Source of the DNA: Balanoglossus misakiensis
Taxonomy: Eukaryota > Hemichordata
Assembly: GCA_040954595.2 (NCBI GenBank)
Contig: CM082582.2
Coordinates: 930,001-994,000 of the forward strand
Direction: 5' to 3'
DNA length: 64,000 bases
Made by a program: the position numbers and the translations under genes. This document shows, piece by piece, positions 34,801-44,149 of this stretch. Under the pieces are notes generated by a model. It was not told the DNA's origin. It made no database searches and saw only the letters and a program-made list of their open reading frames with translations. Positions within the stretch are counted from its first letter, which is position 1; each line of letters begins with the position of its first letter.

Positions 34801-35981
34801 CTCAAGGCTCTTCCTCGTTTCTTACCTCTTACTGGTTCAAGACAATGAAGTTCACCATGCGTTGCAAATACTTCATCTAAATGGAATTCTTTTTTCAAAC
34901 CAATATGTGTTGAGCTCCCATCGTCTGTCACATCCATGCATTCTCCAGTCACAATCTCAACAGGGACAACTTCATTGCAATCAATGTGTGTACAATGACA
35001 GGTTTCCAACTGTGGTGTCTTCACACACTCAACTACTTCATAATGGTTTCTATTGCGATGGTTCAGGTATATACCAACACCTCTATCAACATTATTTTTA
35101 TTGATTATATTACAAGAATGTTTCCACCAACTATCGAAACTGTACACAAAAATATTCACATTGAAGAGATTAGTAGTGGCAAGGATTTCAGTTTCTGTAG
35201 CCCATGTTCCTAGACGATCCATTCTAGACTTCTCAATATAATCAGCAACTGATGTATATCCATCTAACCTTACCCAGCCTGAATATACTTCCTCATTGGC
35301 TTTCAAGTGATTCACAATGGCCGTTCGAATAACTCTGTGATTTCGCTCAGTCCCACTTATACAATATGACAAGGACCTAAAAAAACAGTTACCATCACCA
35401 ATAATTGACTTGTAACTGCATGGGTCTCCAATTGTAACACTTCCCAGTTTATTGAATATATCAATATTATTTTTATCTACAATGTCAAATTTGCAACACA
35501 GCTGTTCACATACATCAGAAGTTAATGGAGAAAATGAATAAACGCTGTCCCCTGTTCCACTGCCAATATACAGGTCATCACTTGAATCATTTTCAACACT
35601 TTGATCTCCAGTCTCAAATATGTCATTGTTCACTTTTGTTCCTTTATTTGCTTTCAAATTGTCACTTTTTCTGAATATGTCAACATCCGTACTCCTGTTT
35701 TTTAAGAGGACAGGCTCCTCTGTTACAACATCCGTACTCCTGTTTTTTAAGAGGACAGACTCCTCAGTTTCAATCTCCGTATTCCTGTTTTTTAAGAGGA
35801 CAGACTCCTCTGTTACTATCTCCGTATTCCTGTTTTTTAAGAGGACAGACTCCTCTGTTTCAATCTCCGTATTCCTGTTTTTTAAGAGGACAGGCTCCTC
35901 TCCATCATTCCTGTTCTGAGACAGAACAGGATCTTCTTTCTTCTGACTCCTCTTCTTCCTCCAGTATCTACTGCGTGGCAT
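28860..35981 (-). CDS. Helentron (Helitron2) polyprotein: OTU, Rep, Pif1-type helicase, endonuclease
   Basis: A 2,373-codon frame with no stop or frameshift. The first ATG (35981-35979) follows TTTGTTCCAG, which could be a splice acceptor. Approximate domains: five 15-residue repeats (25-100); OTU cysteine protease (190-315; D-G-N-C-F-F-R and later N-H-Y-E-V-V); Lys/Arg-rich R-E-H-K-K repeats (427-594); Cys-rich DUF6570-like region ending near L-P-R-G-G-Q (618-765); Helitron-like N domain (from about 910, F-P-T-G-S); Rep nuclease with H-T-H (about 1133) and the two-tyrosine motif Y-I-V-S-Y-I-S-K (about 1351); helicase with Walker A G-G-A-G-T-G-K-S (about 1714) and Walker B I-I-D-E (about 1800); endonuclease/exonuclease/phosphatase domain (2165-2373) with G-D-F-N-E-D. 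The usual final S-D-H is S-F-H here. OTU plus a C-terminal endonuclease is the Helentron arrangement. The protein would nick and unwind DNA for rolling-circle transposition. Confidence 0.95.
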   Translation of the reverse strand: MPRSRYWRKKRSQKKEDPVLSQNRNDGEEPVLLKNRNTEIETEESVLLKNRNTEIVTEESVLLKNRNTEIETEESVLLKNRSTDVVTEEPVLLKNRSTDVDIFRKSDNLKANKGTKVNNDIFETGDQSVENDSSDDLYIGSGTGDSVYSFSPLTSDVCEQLCCKFDIVDKNNIDIFNKLGSVTIGDPCSYKSIIGDGNCFFRSLSYCISGTERNHRVIRTAIVNHLKANEEVYSGWVRLDGYTSVADYIEKSRMDRLGTWATETEILATTNLFNVNIFVYSFDSWWKHSCNIINKNNVDRGVGIYLNHRNRNHYEVVECVKTPQLETCHCTHIDCNEVVPVEIVTGECMDVTDDGSSTHIGLKKEFHLDEVFATHGELHCLEPVRGKKRGRALSVRLKKKLRREKYKSEKGKFNESISVRSRKEDRRYERYQTNCEYRDSKKSDSRKRYNEHVQYRENKKRRLAGRYDRDPVFREAQKTVCAEQCVAKYEKVPLYREHKKIQSAAQCVDKYKKDLEFREQKKRQSAAVFADKFQNDQNFREHKKSQNAAQFLDKYNRDEDFQNRTKKKCLERYQQDQVYKQTVLERRRTERKVTKIEKENIERVIIDFRNQISVGPNCVCSVCHRRLFRKQVLVCKMDNYVSKGGLCEMNANKCITQDYVHNCSELCIVDCPLKSSAASKLWICHTCHSKLLRAEMPVQAAANNLDVKPIPNELKCLNSLEQHLIALHIPFMKMMALPRGGQNGVHGPVVCVPSNIEKTTSILPRGELDDQMIKVKLKRKLSYKGCYQYQFVNKGHIQNALEYLQKNNKWYNDVKFNLTWENTLEKTEEKSDGESNGNTEENTSDTEGNAVASDTEGGNEPDGDTNGIFMDTCFQPVDIGQDILDYHFDDIACVAPGEDNKPVRVLMEKFNEAKCFPVIFPTGSPTFYDDREVKITIGRYLQSRLMNASNRFAKSTDYIFFAQYRSELDQVVSNVSIALRKGTANACGKKVTSDVLTDGDSLREILKCDEGYKFLKPVRGTPPYWQATQKDIFAMIRQLGIPTWFCSFSAADLRWKEVIETILREEGDVRNAEDLDWSEKCGILRRNPVTAARMFDHRFHCFLNEVIMSPASPIGKIKDYFYRVEFQQRGSPHTHCLFWVENAPKVDKDSDEDVVDFVDTYVTCEMPSIKEDEELHEIVKTVQKHSSRHSKSCKKKGTTCRFNFPRPPSNRTFVCHPSVSIDTGTEVTVDDQCKDDQITTSMESQFENSLPELDDTVLVQKKARQILERVWTCLCDKEKQIDTIDDLFNAVGISQENFEQANAILAKKTSVVLKREPSDVWVNPYNANLLRCWNANMDIQFVVDAYACVVYIVSYISKAEREMGLLLEHAQKEANKEGNMDAKSAMKELGGVYLHNREISAQEAVYRVCGLKLKQSSRKVQFIPTGENQIKMSLPLTVIQKKMKGDDLDEEEIWMNSIVDRYKNRPNREDFDNMCLATFCSEYRVVSKSEMKNVSNEKRRSPIVKLKNDVGYMQKRSSSDGAVVRYARFSVTKNPEKHYGSILQLFLPYRTESQLKPSGFESYEDFYCLGAVKCGSASLEKVKMIVDANKALFETEADAIDAAGQFLDENGHLEDAWAQICPENELERLECIEEGKKCCDDDPVDEGDIPDLVQKPKGDDCHVEISYSMKKYEVEAMCRSLNKKQAEVFYTVRKWCLDKSNGKNPEPFYLFVTGGAGTGKSHLIKSIYHEAKRILARAMPDVDGISIALTAPTGVAAFNIQGTTLHHIFSIAVDSKLPYQPLREEKLNTLRCKFGNLQILIIDEISMVDKKLLYYVHGRLRQIKQSSADSPFGNVCVIAVGDFYQLPPVKASPLCIDHQSVNLWNDNFSIVELTEIMRQKDCAFAEALNRVRVHKKGDTMNADDVAMLQKCVTGLTSEAMHVFATNAEVNSCNVEMLHSQCSDPVCIEAEDFSRNPKTGRLEKKEGHHVKVYRTTLPKSLTLAVGARVQLTHNIDVADGLVNGVFGTVCHIAVKPNEKFPAAIYVVFDNEKVGQGLRKKKPITISDLPVNSTPIEPQEMSVASNGGIRRQFPLKLAWACTVHKVQGLTVEKAVVSLKKMFAPGQAYVALSRVTTLDGLIINDFNKSSIYCNEKVQEALETMPKFLSKCTQTEHSNYTCSFVLHNVEGLVSHIKDICNDSEYLEADFICLTETWLSEKGTNCNLQLSGFEFNHQPRSQSYNQFDTNTTSLQLQQRGGVGVYSKLCNDFEILHLGVCNLECISFYVAKINVTVAVVYRPPSYKAEVFKNSLVCLVKAMEKYPGGKLIMGDFNEDILTRSSLVKLMEDHGFRQSVSEPTTEANTLIDHVYVKGIENVTVNVVPKYFSFHEAISIKI
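35681..35905 (-). repeat. In-frame 45-bp minisatellite in the Helentron N terminus
   Basis: Five copies of a 45-bp unit containing CTGTTTTTTAAGAGGACAG. They encode 15-residue repeats of the type E-E-S-V-L-L-K-N-R-N-T-E-I. Units differ by a few bases while keeping the frame. Confidence 0.92.
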
Positions 35982-36129
35982 CTGGAACAAACCAAATATA
36001 CTCTCTGATTAGGTTGTTATTATCCATTGAACACCAGATTTCAGATTACCTTCACATCAAATCACATCACTAGTGATTATAACCAGTAAAAAATTTTGGA
36101 ACTTTTACAGACAGAAGTGATTTACAGAA

Positions 36130-36320
36130 ACGATGTCTCAACAAAGTTTTAATACAACAGCGACTACACATAATGGACACAAATCTGCATGCCTGTATAC
36201 ATATACACACAGTATTCACAGACACACTTTTTTCAGCTGGAAAACACGATTAGGCTTCAACCCTGACCCCTGTATGACCTTACATTCTGGCATTCCCATG
36301 ACAATGTGCTCAGGCAAATC
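36130..36320 (+). repeat. 208-bp satellite, leftmost copy
   Basis: Carries the satellite landmarks CACAGTATTCACAGACAC, TAGGCTTCAACCCTGACC and TGTATGACCTTACATTC, ending GGCAAATC at the insertion site of the next element. It directly precedes the TIR element and lies about 150 bp from the Helentron ATG. Confidence 0.75.
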
Positions 36321-38305
36321 CAGTCTTCGGACTGAGCGCGAAAAGTGGGCGTGTCCATTATCACTCATTAAGTATTCAAAAAGGCTGACTACGCTGTCGA
36401 GTGTCCGGAAAATTACGGTCGGAAACAGAAATTACAAGTCGCAGTGTCTCCAACACGAAAAAAATCCAGCGAGCTTAGCTTTTAACAAATAACTGACATT
36501 AAGTTCCTTACTCGCTGTGACAAATCCAAAAACCAACGTGATTTTTTTTACAAAAATTAACTCAGAAAAAACATCAACACTTGAATTTACCAGCCCCGCA
36601 CTGCAAATTGCATGGCGATGCCTATGGAACTGACCAAAATTTGACAGATCGTGGTTGCTAAAATGGTGCTGGTGCAATATTTCAGCATATGCAGCAAGCA
36701 GCGAAACCTGTCGATTCCCAGACGACTTTCTCTGACCAATGAACCTCAATTGAATGACGAGAAACCACAATTTCTCAATGACTTTCAGTCTGCCGACTGA
36801 TGACCCCAAAATGTTATGACCTTTTGAATACGCCAACCAGTGGGTGTCATTTAGTGCACGTGATATGCTAAATAGCGTCACTATTTCTATGGCGCCATGG
36901 TAACGTAAACAACATGCGTCAATCTCCCGCCAAGAAAGGCAAGGCTGCACGCTTTTGCTCAAAGTTTATTCGATACATCTAAGTTTGTTGTAAACAAATA
37001 TCTGAATATTTATATATAAGGTCATGTCAGTTATGAGTATATCTACCCACCCATTGATCAATGATGTTGTCATCAGGCTTGAACGTCATGAAAGGGGCGT
37101 TGATATCTCTGTGTCAGAGACTGACCCATGTGATTAGGGTACACACATGGGCTCTAGTGGGGTAATTCTGCATGTAATCGCGGTTCTTACGGAAGTCAGA
37201 GGAAGTAAATATGCGTGTTTGTTCCAGATGCGTCTCTTTTTTCGCTGTTGGAGTCTTATTTTGGCTGATTGCGGGATACATGACTGCAAGCACTTCCCTT
37301 GAAATTGGTATTAAATTCACAAAACTGTTGAAAAACGACATGGTGCATGCATCCACGCGAGGTATCTGTGTTCGATCGGTGTGATTACGAAATAACAACA
37401 TGTATCGTAAGTATTTTGGGCACTGCGGATGGTCGTACCTGATAAATTATTGATTGAAGGCCCACAAACATTCATAACCAAAATATCGACAAACTACGTT
37501 TTATGCTTCACTTCAAGGGACTGCATATTTTTTTAGAGGCTTAGCACTAGCTAAAATAGGTTCGTATGATAACAATAAAGTATCTATGACCCCAGAAATT
37601 CGAGTTTGAATAGTTTTCACTCTTTGGATGAAAAGGCACAAAAAATCAAACAAATCACTGCATTTTCACCCAAAAACAGTGTGTGCCAGGAAGACCCTGT
37701 CAGAAAGTGTGGAATTTACGGGTAAGATGTTCTGGACGAAAAAATGAGCATAAGAGGTGATGAGTGATTAAAATAAACACTCTGCATGACATTTGCGTCT
37801 GGATTTTTTTTACTACGACACGGCAAAATCACGGTATTTTGCTACAAAATCGCCAATTTAACAACACCAATTGGAGACGTCCCACAGTCTCTATTCAGTC
37901 GTTGATCATGATATACGATAGTTTCCAACAAAGTTCTAATGAAATAGAGTATATACCACGTTTTTTCTCGTCCATTGAAGCTTTGGATGAAAAGGCACAA
38001 AAAATCAAAGTTGGTATATGCCTCTGAAGGCTAAAATAGAAGGGGTCAAAGGTAACTCTTTTATTTTTATTTTTCGCAAATCTACCGAATTCATCTCTTT
38101 GATTCTCTTATTGCTTTACTTCAATAATTTTCACAAAGATAACGAAATCTGTCAAGTACTCTCAAAACATGGAAAAAAATTGGATTGAAATCTCTCCATG
38201 TACGCTGGGTTCTTGGCCGCCATAACAGAGGTCAATGAGTGCTGAAATTTCCCAGCATGCTTTGCGGTGTTTTGATAATGGGAATCGCGCTCAGTCCGAT
38301 GACTG
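36321..38305. mobile_element. TIR element with 3-bp target duplication, inserted in satellite
   Basis: Ends are CAGTCTTCGGACTGAGCGCG (36321-36340) and its complement with one mismatch (38286-38305). Flanks are ATC (36318-36320) and ATC (38306-38308); the satellite consensus across the site is AAATCTGAG, which fits a 3-bp duplication. The longest frame (176 codons, minus, 36432-36962) shows no transposase motif, so this is probably a non-autonomous copy. Superfamily uncertain; 3-bp duplications occur in CACTA and Harbinger elements. Confidence 0.72.
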
Positions 38306-38655
38306 ATCTGAGTTAAATTCTCTTTAAAAACCATTTCCACTAATTAGCAATAACAAGTCCCAGTACAATGACATGCATACAGTTATGCATTAATATAGAC
38401 AGACAGACATACACACACATATACAAAGATCAATACACACAGTATTCGCGGACACAGCATTTACCCTCTGAAGAACCAAATAAGGCTTCAGACCCGACCC
38501 TGTATGACCCGACATTTTCTTATTAACATTGCAATGAACTCAGCCAAATCTGAATAAAATTTCACTTCAAAATCATTCCCACCAGTTAACAATATCAAGT
38601 CCAAGTACAGTGACAGGCATACATGTATGAATTTGCACAGATATAAACAAATACA
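38306..38655 (+). repeat. 208-bp satellite, segment between two insertions
   Basis: About one and a half units, continuing the phase of the copy at 36130-36320 and interrupted on the right by the 38656-39973 element. Confidence 0.85.
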
Positions 38656-39973
38656 CAGTGTTCACGCTAGGATTTTTTCTTTTCTAGCCACACTCCTGGT
38701 GTGTGGCTAATTTACTCAAGAAACTTTTAGCCACAGCCAAAATTTATTAGCCACACAAATCAAGTTGAATATTGAATATAACATGCTTGTCATTCATCAC
38801 TCGCCAACATTCGACTTCTACCCACACCGGAAATCGGGCGCTCTGCTACGTACTCGACAGCGTTAGGGTTAATGTAGTAGTTGGCTGTAACGTTTCATTT
38901 TTTTTCAAGTTTTTTTTCTTTTGTGTATCTACTACTGTAGTTTCTAACTATTAATGTAGTAGTTGGCTGTAACGTTTTATTTTTTTTTCAAGTTTGTTTC
39001 TTTTGTGTATCTACTACTGTAGTTTCTTGTTCAAATTATTGAATGAAGTACATGTTCCCAGTATTTAGCTAATCATCACAGGCTGTATGTATTATAGTCA
39101 GTATTGTTTATAATGTGGAAAATTTGAATTCAAGTTTGGACTAGAATTCATTTGTCAACAATAACAATGGTCATTCAGGGTTTTCGCTAAGCGCCGGCCA
39201 CCGGCCAATTGGCCGGGTACTTGCACTGAACTGGCCGTCTACTTTTCCTTAACCCATTAGGGTTATTTTTATTTGTATACTCTTTCACGCTCATAAATAA
39301 GGGTTCGTACGCTCCTGGAAACTCCTGGAATTTGAAACCCCTCCTGGAAACTCCTGAAATCTCCTAGAAATTCAAAATTTCTCCTTGAAACTCCTGGAAA
39401 ATCGCGAGTCACGATCGCATTTCACCGGATCGTGAAACAGTACGCGTTGCCCATTTCACTCGGCGCACCAGTTATCTTTAGACAGGCGTCCTATAAATAG
39501 TATCATTGACGTAGTAACGCACAAATTGCAACAACTAACGCATCTCAGCGTTCCGGTCGCAACAAAATATCTAAAACTTGACAAAAGATGTAGCAACTTT
39601 TGTTAGAGGTCATGCCATGTCTACAGACGGCCGCGGCAGACACCCGTGAGATCGATGTTCAGGGCAATTAGTGCCGATAGCTCATCACTATTCAAACATG
39701 TGTAAATCAATGACCCGCATACAAACACATGCTTCAGAACTCAATTGTCTAGTGAATTGGTCAATGCAGGGATACCCCCTCTTGCACATACAGTGCGCCC
39801 TCTAGGGAACATCACCCTATTTCTATTGTTTCTAACGCTATCTTGAAACGATCGCCTATTTTACAGGGGGAAATGTTTAATCGCCACCGTGGCGAATCGT
39901 TTTGTGAAAATTTTCGCCACATCCAAGTTTTTATCGCATTTTGCGAGTGTGGCGAGCGTTAGCGTGAACACTG
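38656..39973. mobile_element. TIR element with 5-bp target duplication, inserted in satellite
   Basis: 14-bp ends CAGTGTTCACGCTA (38656-38669) and TAGCGTGAACACTG (39960-39973). Flanks are ATACA (38651-38655) and ATACA (39974-39978), where the satellite consensus has a single ATACA. No long ORF is present. The end sequence recalls hAT termini, but hAT elements duplicate 8 bp, so the class is open. Confidence 0.75.
38867..39027 (+). repeat. Two-copy ~82-bp tandem repeat inside the 5-bp-TSD element
   Basis: AATGTAGTAGTTGGCTGTAA starts near 38869 and again near 38953, each followed by a T-run and TTTTGTGTATCTACTACTG. Confidence 0.85.
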
Positions 39974-42190
39974 ATACACGGACACCCCGACATCCACTGT
40001 GTACAACCAAAAGGCTTCAGACCTGACCCTGTATGACCTGAAATTTTCCCATTCACGTTGGATGTACTCAGCCAAACCTGAATGAAATTTCCTTACAAAA
40101 CCATTCCCACTAGTTACCAATATAAAGTCCCAGTACAATGACAAGCATGCATGCATGCATGCATACATACCTTCACACAGATAGACAAACAGATACACAC
40201 ACACTAAAGTATTCACAGATACCCTTGAATCCTGGCCTCTGTATAACGTTACATTCTGGCATTTTCGTTGCAATGTGCTCAGACAAATCTGAGATAAATT
40301 TTCTTTACAAACCATTTCCACTAATTAGCAATACAAAGTCCAAGTACAATGATAGGCATACATGTATGAATTTGCACAGACATACACAAATACATGCACA
40401 CCCCAACATCCACTGTGTACAACCAAATAGGGCTTCAGACCTGACCTTGTATGAACCGACATTTTGTCATTTACATTGCAATGTACTGAGACAAATGTGA
40501 ATGGAATTTCCTTACAAAACAATTTCCACCAGTTAGCAACATCAAGTCCAAGTACAATGATAGGCATACATGTATGAATTTGCATAGACATGAACAAATA
40601 CATGGACACCCCAACATCCACTGTGTACAACAAAATCAGGCTTCAGACCTGACCCTGTATGACCCGACATTTTCTCATTTACGTTGCAACGTACTCAGAC
40701 AAATGTGAATGAACTATCCTTACAAAATCACTTCCAGCAGTTAGCAATATCAAGTCCAAGTACAATGATAGGCATACATGTATGAATTTGCACAGACATA
40801 CACAAATACATGCACACCCCAACATCCACTGTGTACAACCAAATAGGGCTTCAGACCTGACCTTGTATGACCCGACATTTTCTCATTTACGTTGCAACGT
40901 ACTCAGACAAATGTGAATGGAATTTCCTTACAAAACAATTTCCACCAGTTAGCAACATCAAGTCCAAGTACAATGATAGGCATACATGTATTAATTTGCA
41001 CAGACATACACAAATACATGCACACCCCAAAATCCACTGTGTACAACCAAATCAGGCTTCAGACCTGACCCTGTATGACCCGACATTTTCTCATTTACGT
41101 TGCAACGTACTCAGACAAATGTGAATGGAATTTCCTTACAAAACAATTTCCACCAGTTAGCAACATCAAGTCCAAGTACAATGATAGGCATACATGTATG
41201 AATTTGCATAGACATGAACAAATACATGCACACCCCAACATCCACTGTGTACAACCAAATCAGGCTTCAGACCTGACCCTGTATGACCCGACATTTTCTC
41301 ATTTACGTTGCAACGTACTCAGACAAATGTGAATGGAATTTCCTTACAAAACAATTTCCACCAGTTAGCAACATCAAGTCCAAGTACAATGATAGGCTTA
41401 CATGTATGAATTTGCACAGACATACACAAATACATGCACACCCCAACATCCACTGTGTACAACCAAATCAGGCTTCAGACCTGACCCTGTATGACCCGAC
41501 ATTTTCTCATTTACGTTGCAACGTACTCAGACAAATGTGAATGGAATTTCCTTACAAAACAATTTCCACCAGTTAGCAACATCAAGTCCAAGTACAATGA
41601 TAGGCTTACATGTATGAATTTGCACAGACATACACAAATACATGCACACCCCAACATCTACTGTGTACAACCAAATAGGGCTTCAGACCTGACCCTGTAT
41701 GACCCGACATTTTGTCATTTACGTTGCAATGTACTGAGACAAATGTGAATGGAATTACCTTACAAAACAATTTCCACCAGTTAGCAACATCAAGTCCAAG
41801 TACAATGATAGGCATACATGTATGAATTTGCACAGACATGAACAAATACATGCACACCCCAACATCCACTGTGTACAACCAAATAGGGCTTCAGACCTGA
41901 CCCTGTATGACCTGACATTTTGTCATTTACGTTGCAATGTATTCAGACAAATCTGAATGAAATTTCCTCACAAAACAATTTCCACCAGTTAGCAATATCA
42001 AGTCCAAGTACAATGACAAGCATACATGTATGCATTCATATATAGCATTCTTACAGACACACACACACAGTATTCACTCACACCGCATTTCCCTCCTGAA
42101 GAACCTGATACGGCTTGAATCCTGACCCCTGTATGACCTTACATCCTGGCATTTTCATTATGTACTCATACAAATCACAAACGATTGTTT
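39974..42190 (+). repeat. 208-bp satellite array, main block
   Basis: About ten or eleven direct units. TTCCACCAGTTAGCAACATC, GTCCAAGTACAATGATAGGC and CCCAACATCCACTGTGTACA recur every 208 bp or so. The middle units (about 40860-41700) are the most alike and the edges more diverged, the usual pattern when unequal exchange homogenises a satellite. Open frames of 85 codons repeat with the same period and are artefacts. Confidence 0.95.
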
Positions 42191-42239
42191 TAGACCTGAT
42201 TTACACTTAGCAATATAATATACAAGTTCAATAACAAGG

Positions 42240-43935
42240 CAGGTATATCAAGAAACATACATCATACCAATGTTTTATTGAAGCCACTGTTGTAAGAAAT
42301 GGCACTATCCAATGGTCTTACATGTAACACCACATAGCACAATGATTGTTCTGCACATACAAGTCCCTTCCTTTCTGATGTATTCAATAAACACCATTTC
42401 TATGAACTATTACAATATGTTTTTCTTCCGTCACCCCTGAATAACAAATTCAAAGAAATGGGCTAGTGCTTTTATATATTAACAGCCGGTGCATGGCAGT
42501 GGACAATCATCCTATCTGATATTAAACCACAGTGTGACTGATAGTAGAACTAAGCAATTCCTCCACAAATGATTTATAAGGCTAATTCACATTTGACACA
42601 ATGCACACCTGAGTGTGTTAATCTATGATACTATGCACTGTTGTGCACCAACACTCACCTTGCAAACTCTTTGGTAGCCAAAATCTGTCAAGAAAATTAA
42701 AAAAACCTGTTTAATTAACTAATTAACAATACATTTATATTTAAACTAATACATGAAAATATACAATTGCCTACAAACAGGATAACAATTAACAATGAAT
42801 TCACTGCCAAGCTTGTGATATTCAGAAATTCATATCTTGATCACAGTTTCCATACAAATGGCACATACAGGTTACCACAGATTGATAACATAAATTGTCT
42901 TGCCCACAACATAGTTTCATGGCATCAAAATATGTTAACAAGTCAACTGTTCTTTTCATGCTCCTGCCAGATTTCACTGTCTATGTTTTGGCACAACTGT
43001 CATCACCAGAAAGCATACACACTAAAGGCAGTGGTCACAAAAATATTTGGCCATTTCTCCACTTGTCCCCACATTTTTACAAACAACCAAAATGTCAAAT
43101 AATCCAGCAATGTTTCTGTTTTGTACTCACACAGATCGTTCAATATTTGAAGCAAAATTCCTGTCAATTATCAAAAACAAATCGATTTAACTGATAAAAA
43201 TAACAATGATAACCCCTGGGCTTTTGATCACACAAACATACAATATTCACAGAAATAAATGCAGTATTTTGTATTTGGAAAAGCCAATCCATAAATACCA
43301 CACAGTTTATTTTTTTTTACAAATACACATCCCAGAAATAATACTTCACCAACGCTTGTACGTAACATACGCATGACACACCGATCGCCCGAATTCAACA
43401 CTTCCGGTCACGAGATTCGCTTGCCTAAACCATTTCCAGTCTAAATAATCATTTGTACATTGACTGCAAAAATAAGCTTATCTCGTAATTTTAACTTGAA
43501 TGGAACGCACTAGAAACTCTGATTTACGCAGCCTCTAATTGTTATATTTAATCCAGCAAACTCCACAATCTCAACATATATAAAATTTGCCAAAACATGC
43601 ATGCTTACGGTACCATGGATTCTTAAGCAATGTCGACATGTTACGATAGCCGCCATATTAGATTTCGCTCGAGACGAAAATACAAAACATCTTACAAAAC
43701 TGCCATCGTCTCACAAACAAACAAAATCACACTACCATTGGTTAAACAACAACTTCATAACCAACACCACCAAGTATTATAAGTTCAAACATCCGATTCT
43801 CTCATTCGAACCACATTTAAAAACGACATGTGATTGTATACGTGTTACTCACCGGATTCAGGTCAACGCCTCTGCTGGAGTCAGATTCGTTTTCGGATTC
43901 AAGTGCGTAGGATGAAGTTGCTTTCAGATTCATAC
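42240..43935 (-). repeat. Duplicated 1.7-kb segment, copy 2 (copy 1 at 5880-7640)
   Basis: Same block order as copy 1. Minus-strand splice-like sites are kept: a microexon candidate (42663-42688) between TTCTTGACAG and GTGAGT, a candidate exon 43350-43424, and a 5' candidate ending before GTGAGT near 43852. CCGCCATATTAGATTTCGCT near 43650 marks the likely 5' region. Confidence 0.65.
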
Positions 43936-44149
43936 CCCATAGACGTGTTGGGTTAACACTCCGTTTATACAGCTTAAACACTTAAATAAAGATATGTTTA
44001 TAGCCAAACCAATACCTCTGTCAAAACTTTCACTGATTCAGATGAACATTTTCAACTATTTACAACCAATCCACACATCATTAGTGACTAATTAACCTAA
44101 TCACACAATGTGTGCATTCTAACTTTGTATTTCGCCCTCAACTACCTGC
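43936..44149. other. Short spacer, nothing recognised
   Basis: Unique sequence between the duplicated segment and GGGCCC array 2. Confidence 0.5.

Noticed and set aside
34199-34880. 161- and 213-codon plus-strand ORFs
   Set aside because: Shadows of the Helentron coding strand over its Lys-rich repeats.
36432-36962. 176-codon minus-strand ORF as a transposase
   Set aside because: No DDE/D, zinc-finger or other transposase motif was seen; it lies inside a non-autonomous-looking TIR element.
40867-41748. Four nearly identical 85-codon ORFs spaced 208 bp apart
   Set aside because: They repeat with the satellite period and have no independent coding signal; substitutions show no frame preference that I can see.
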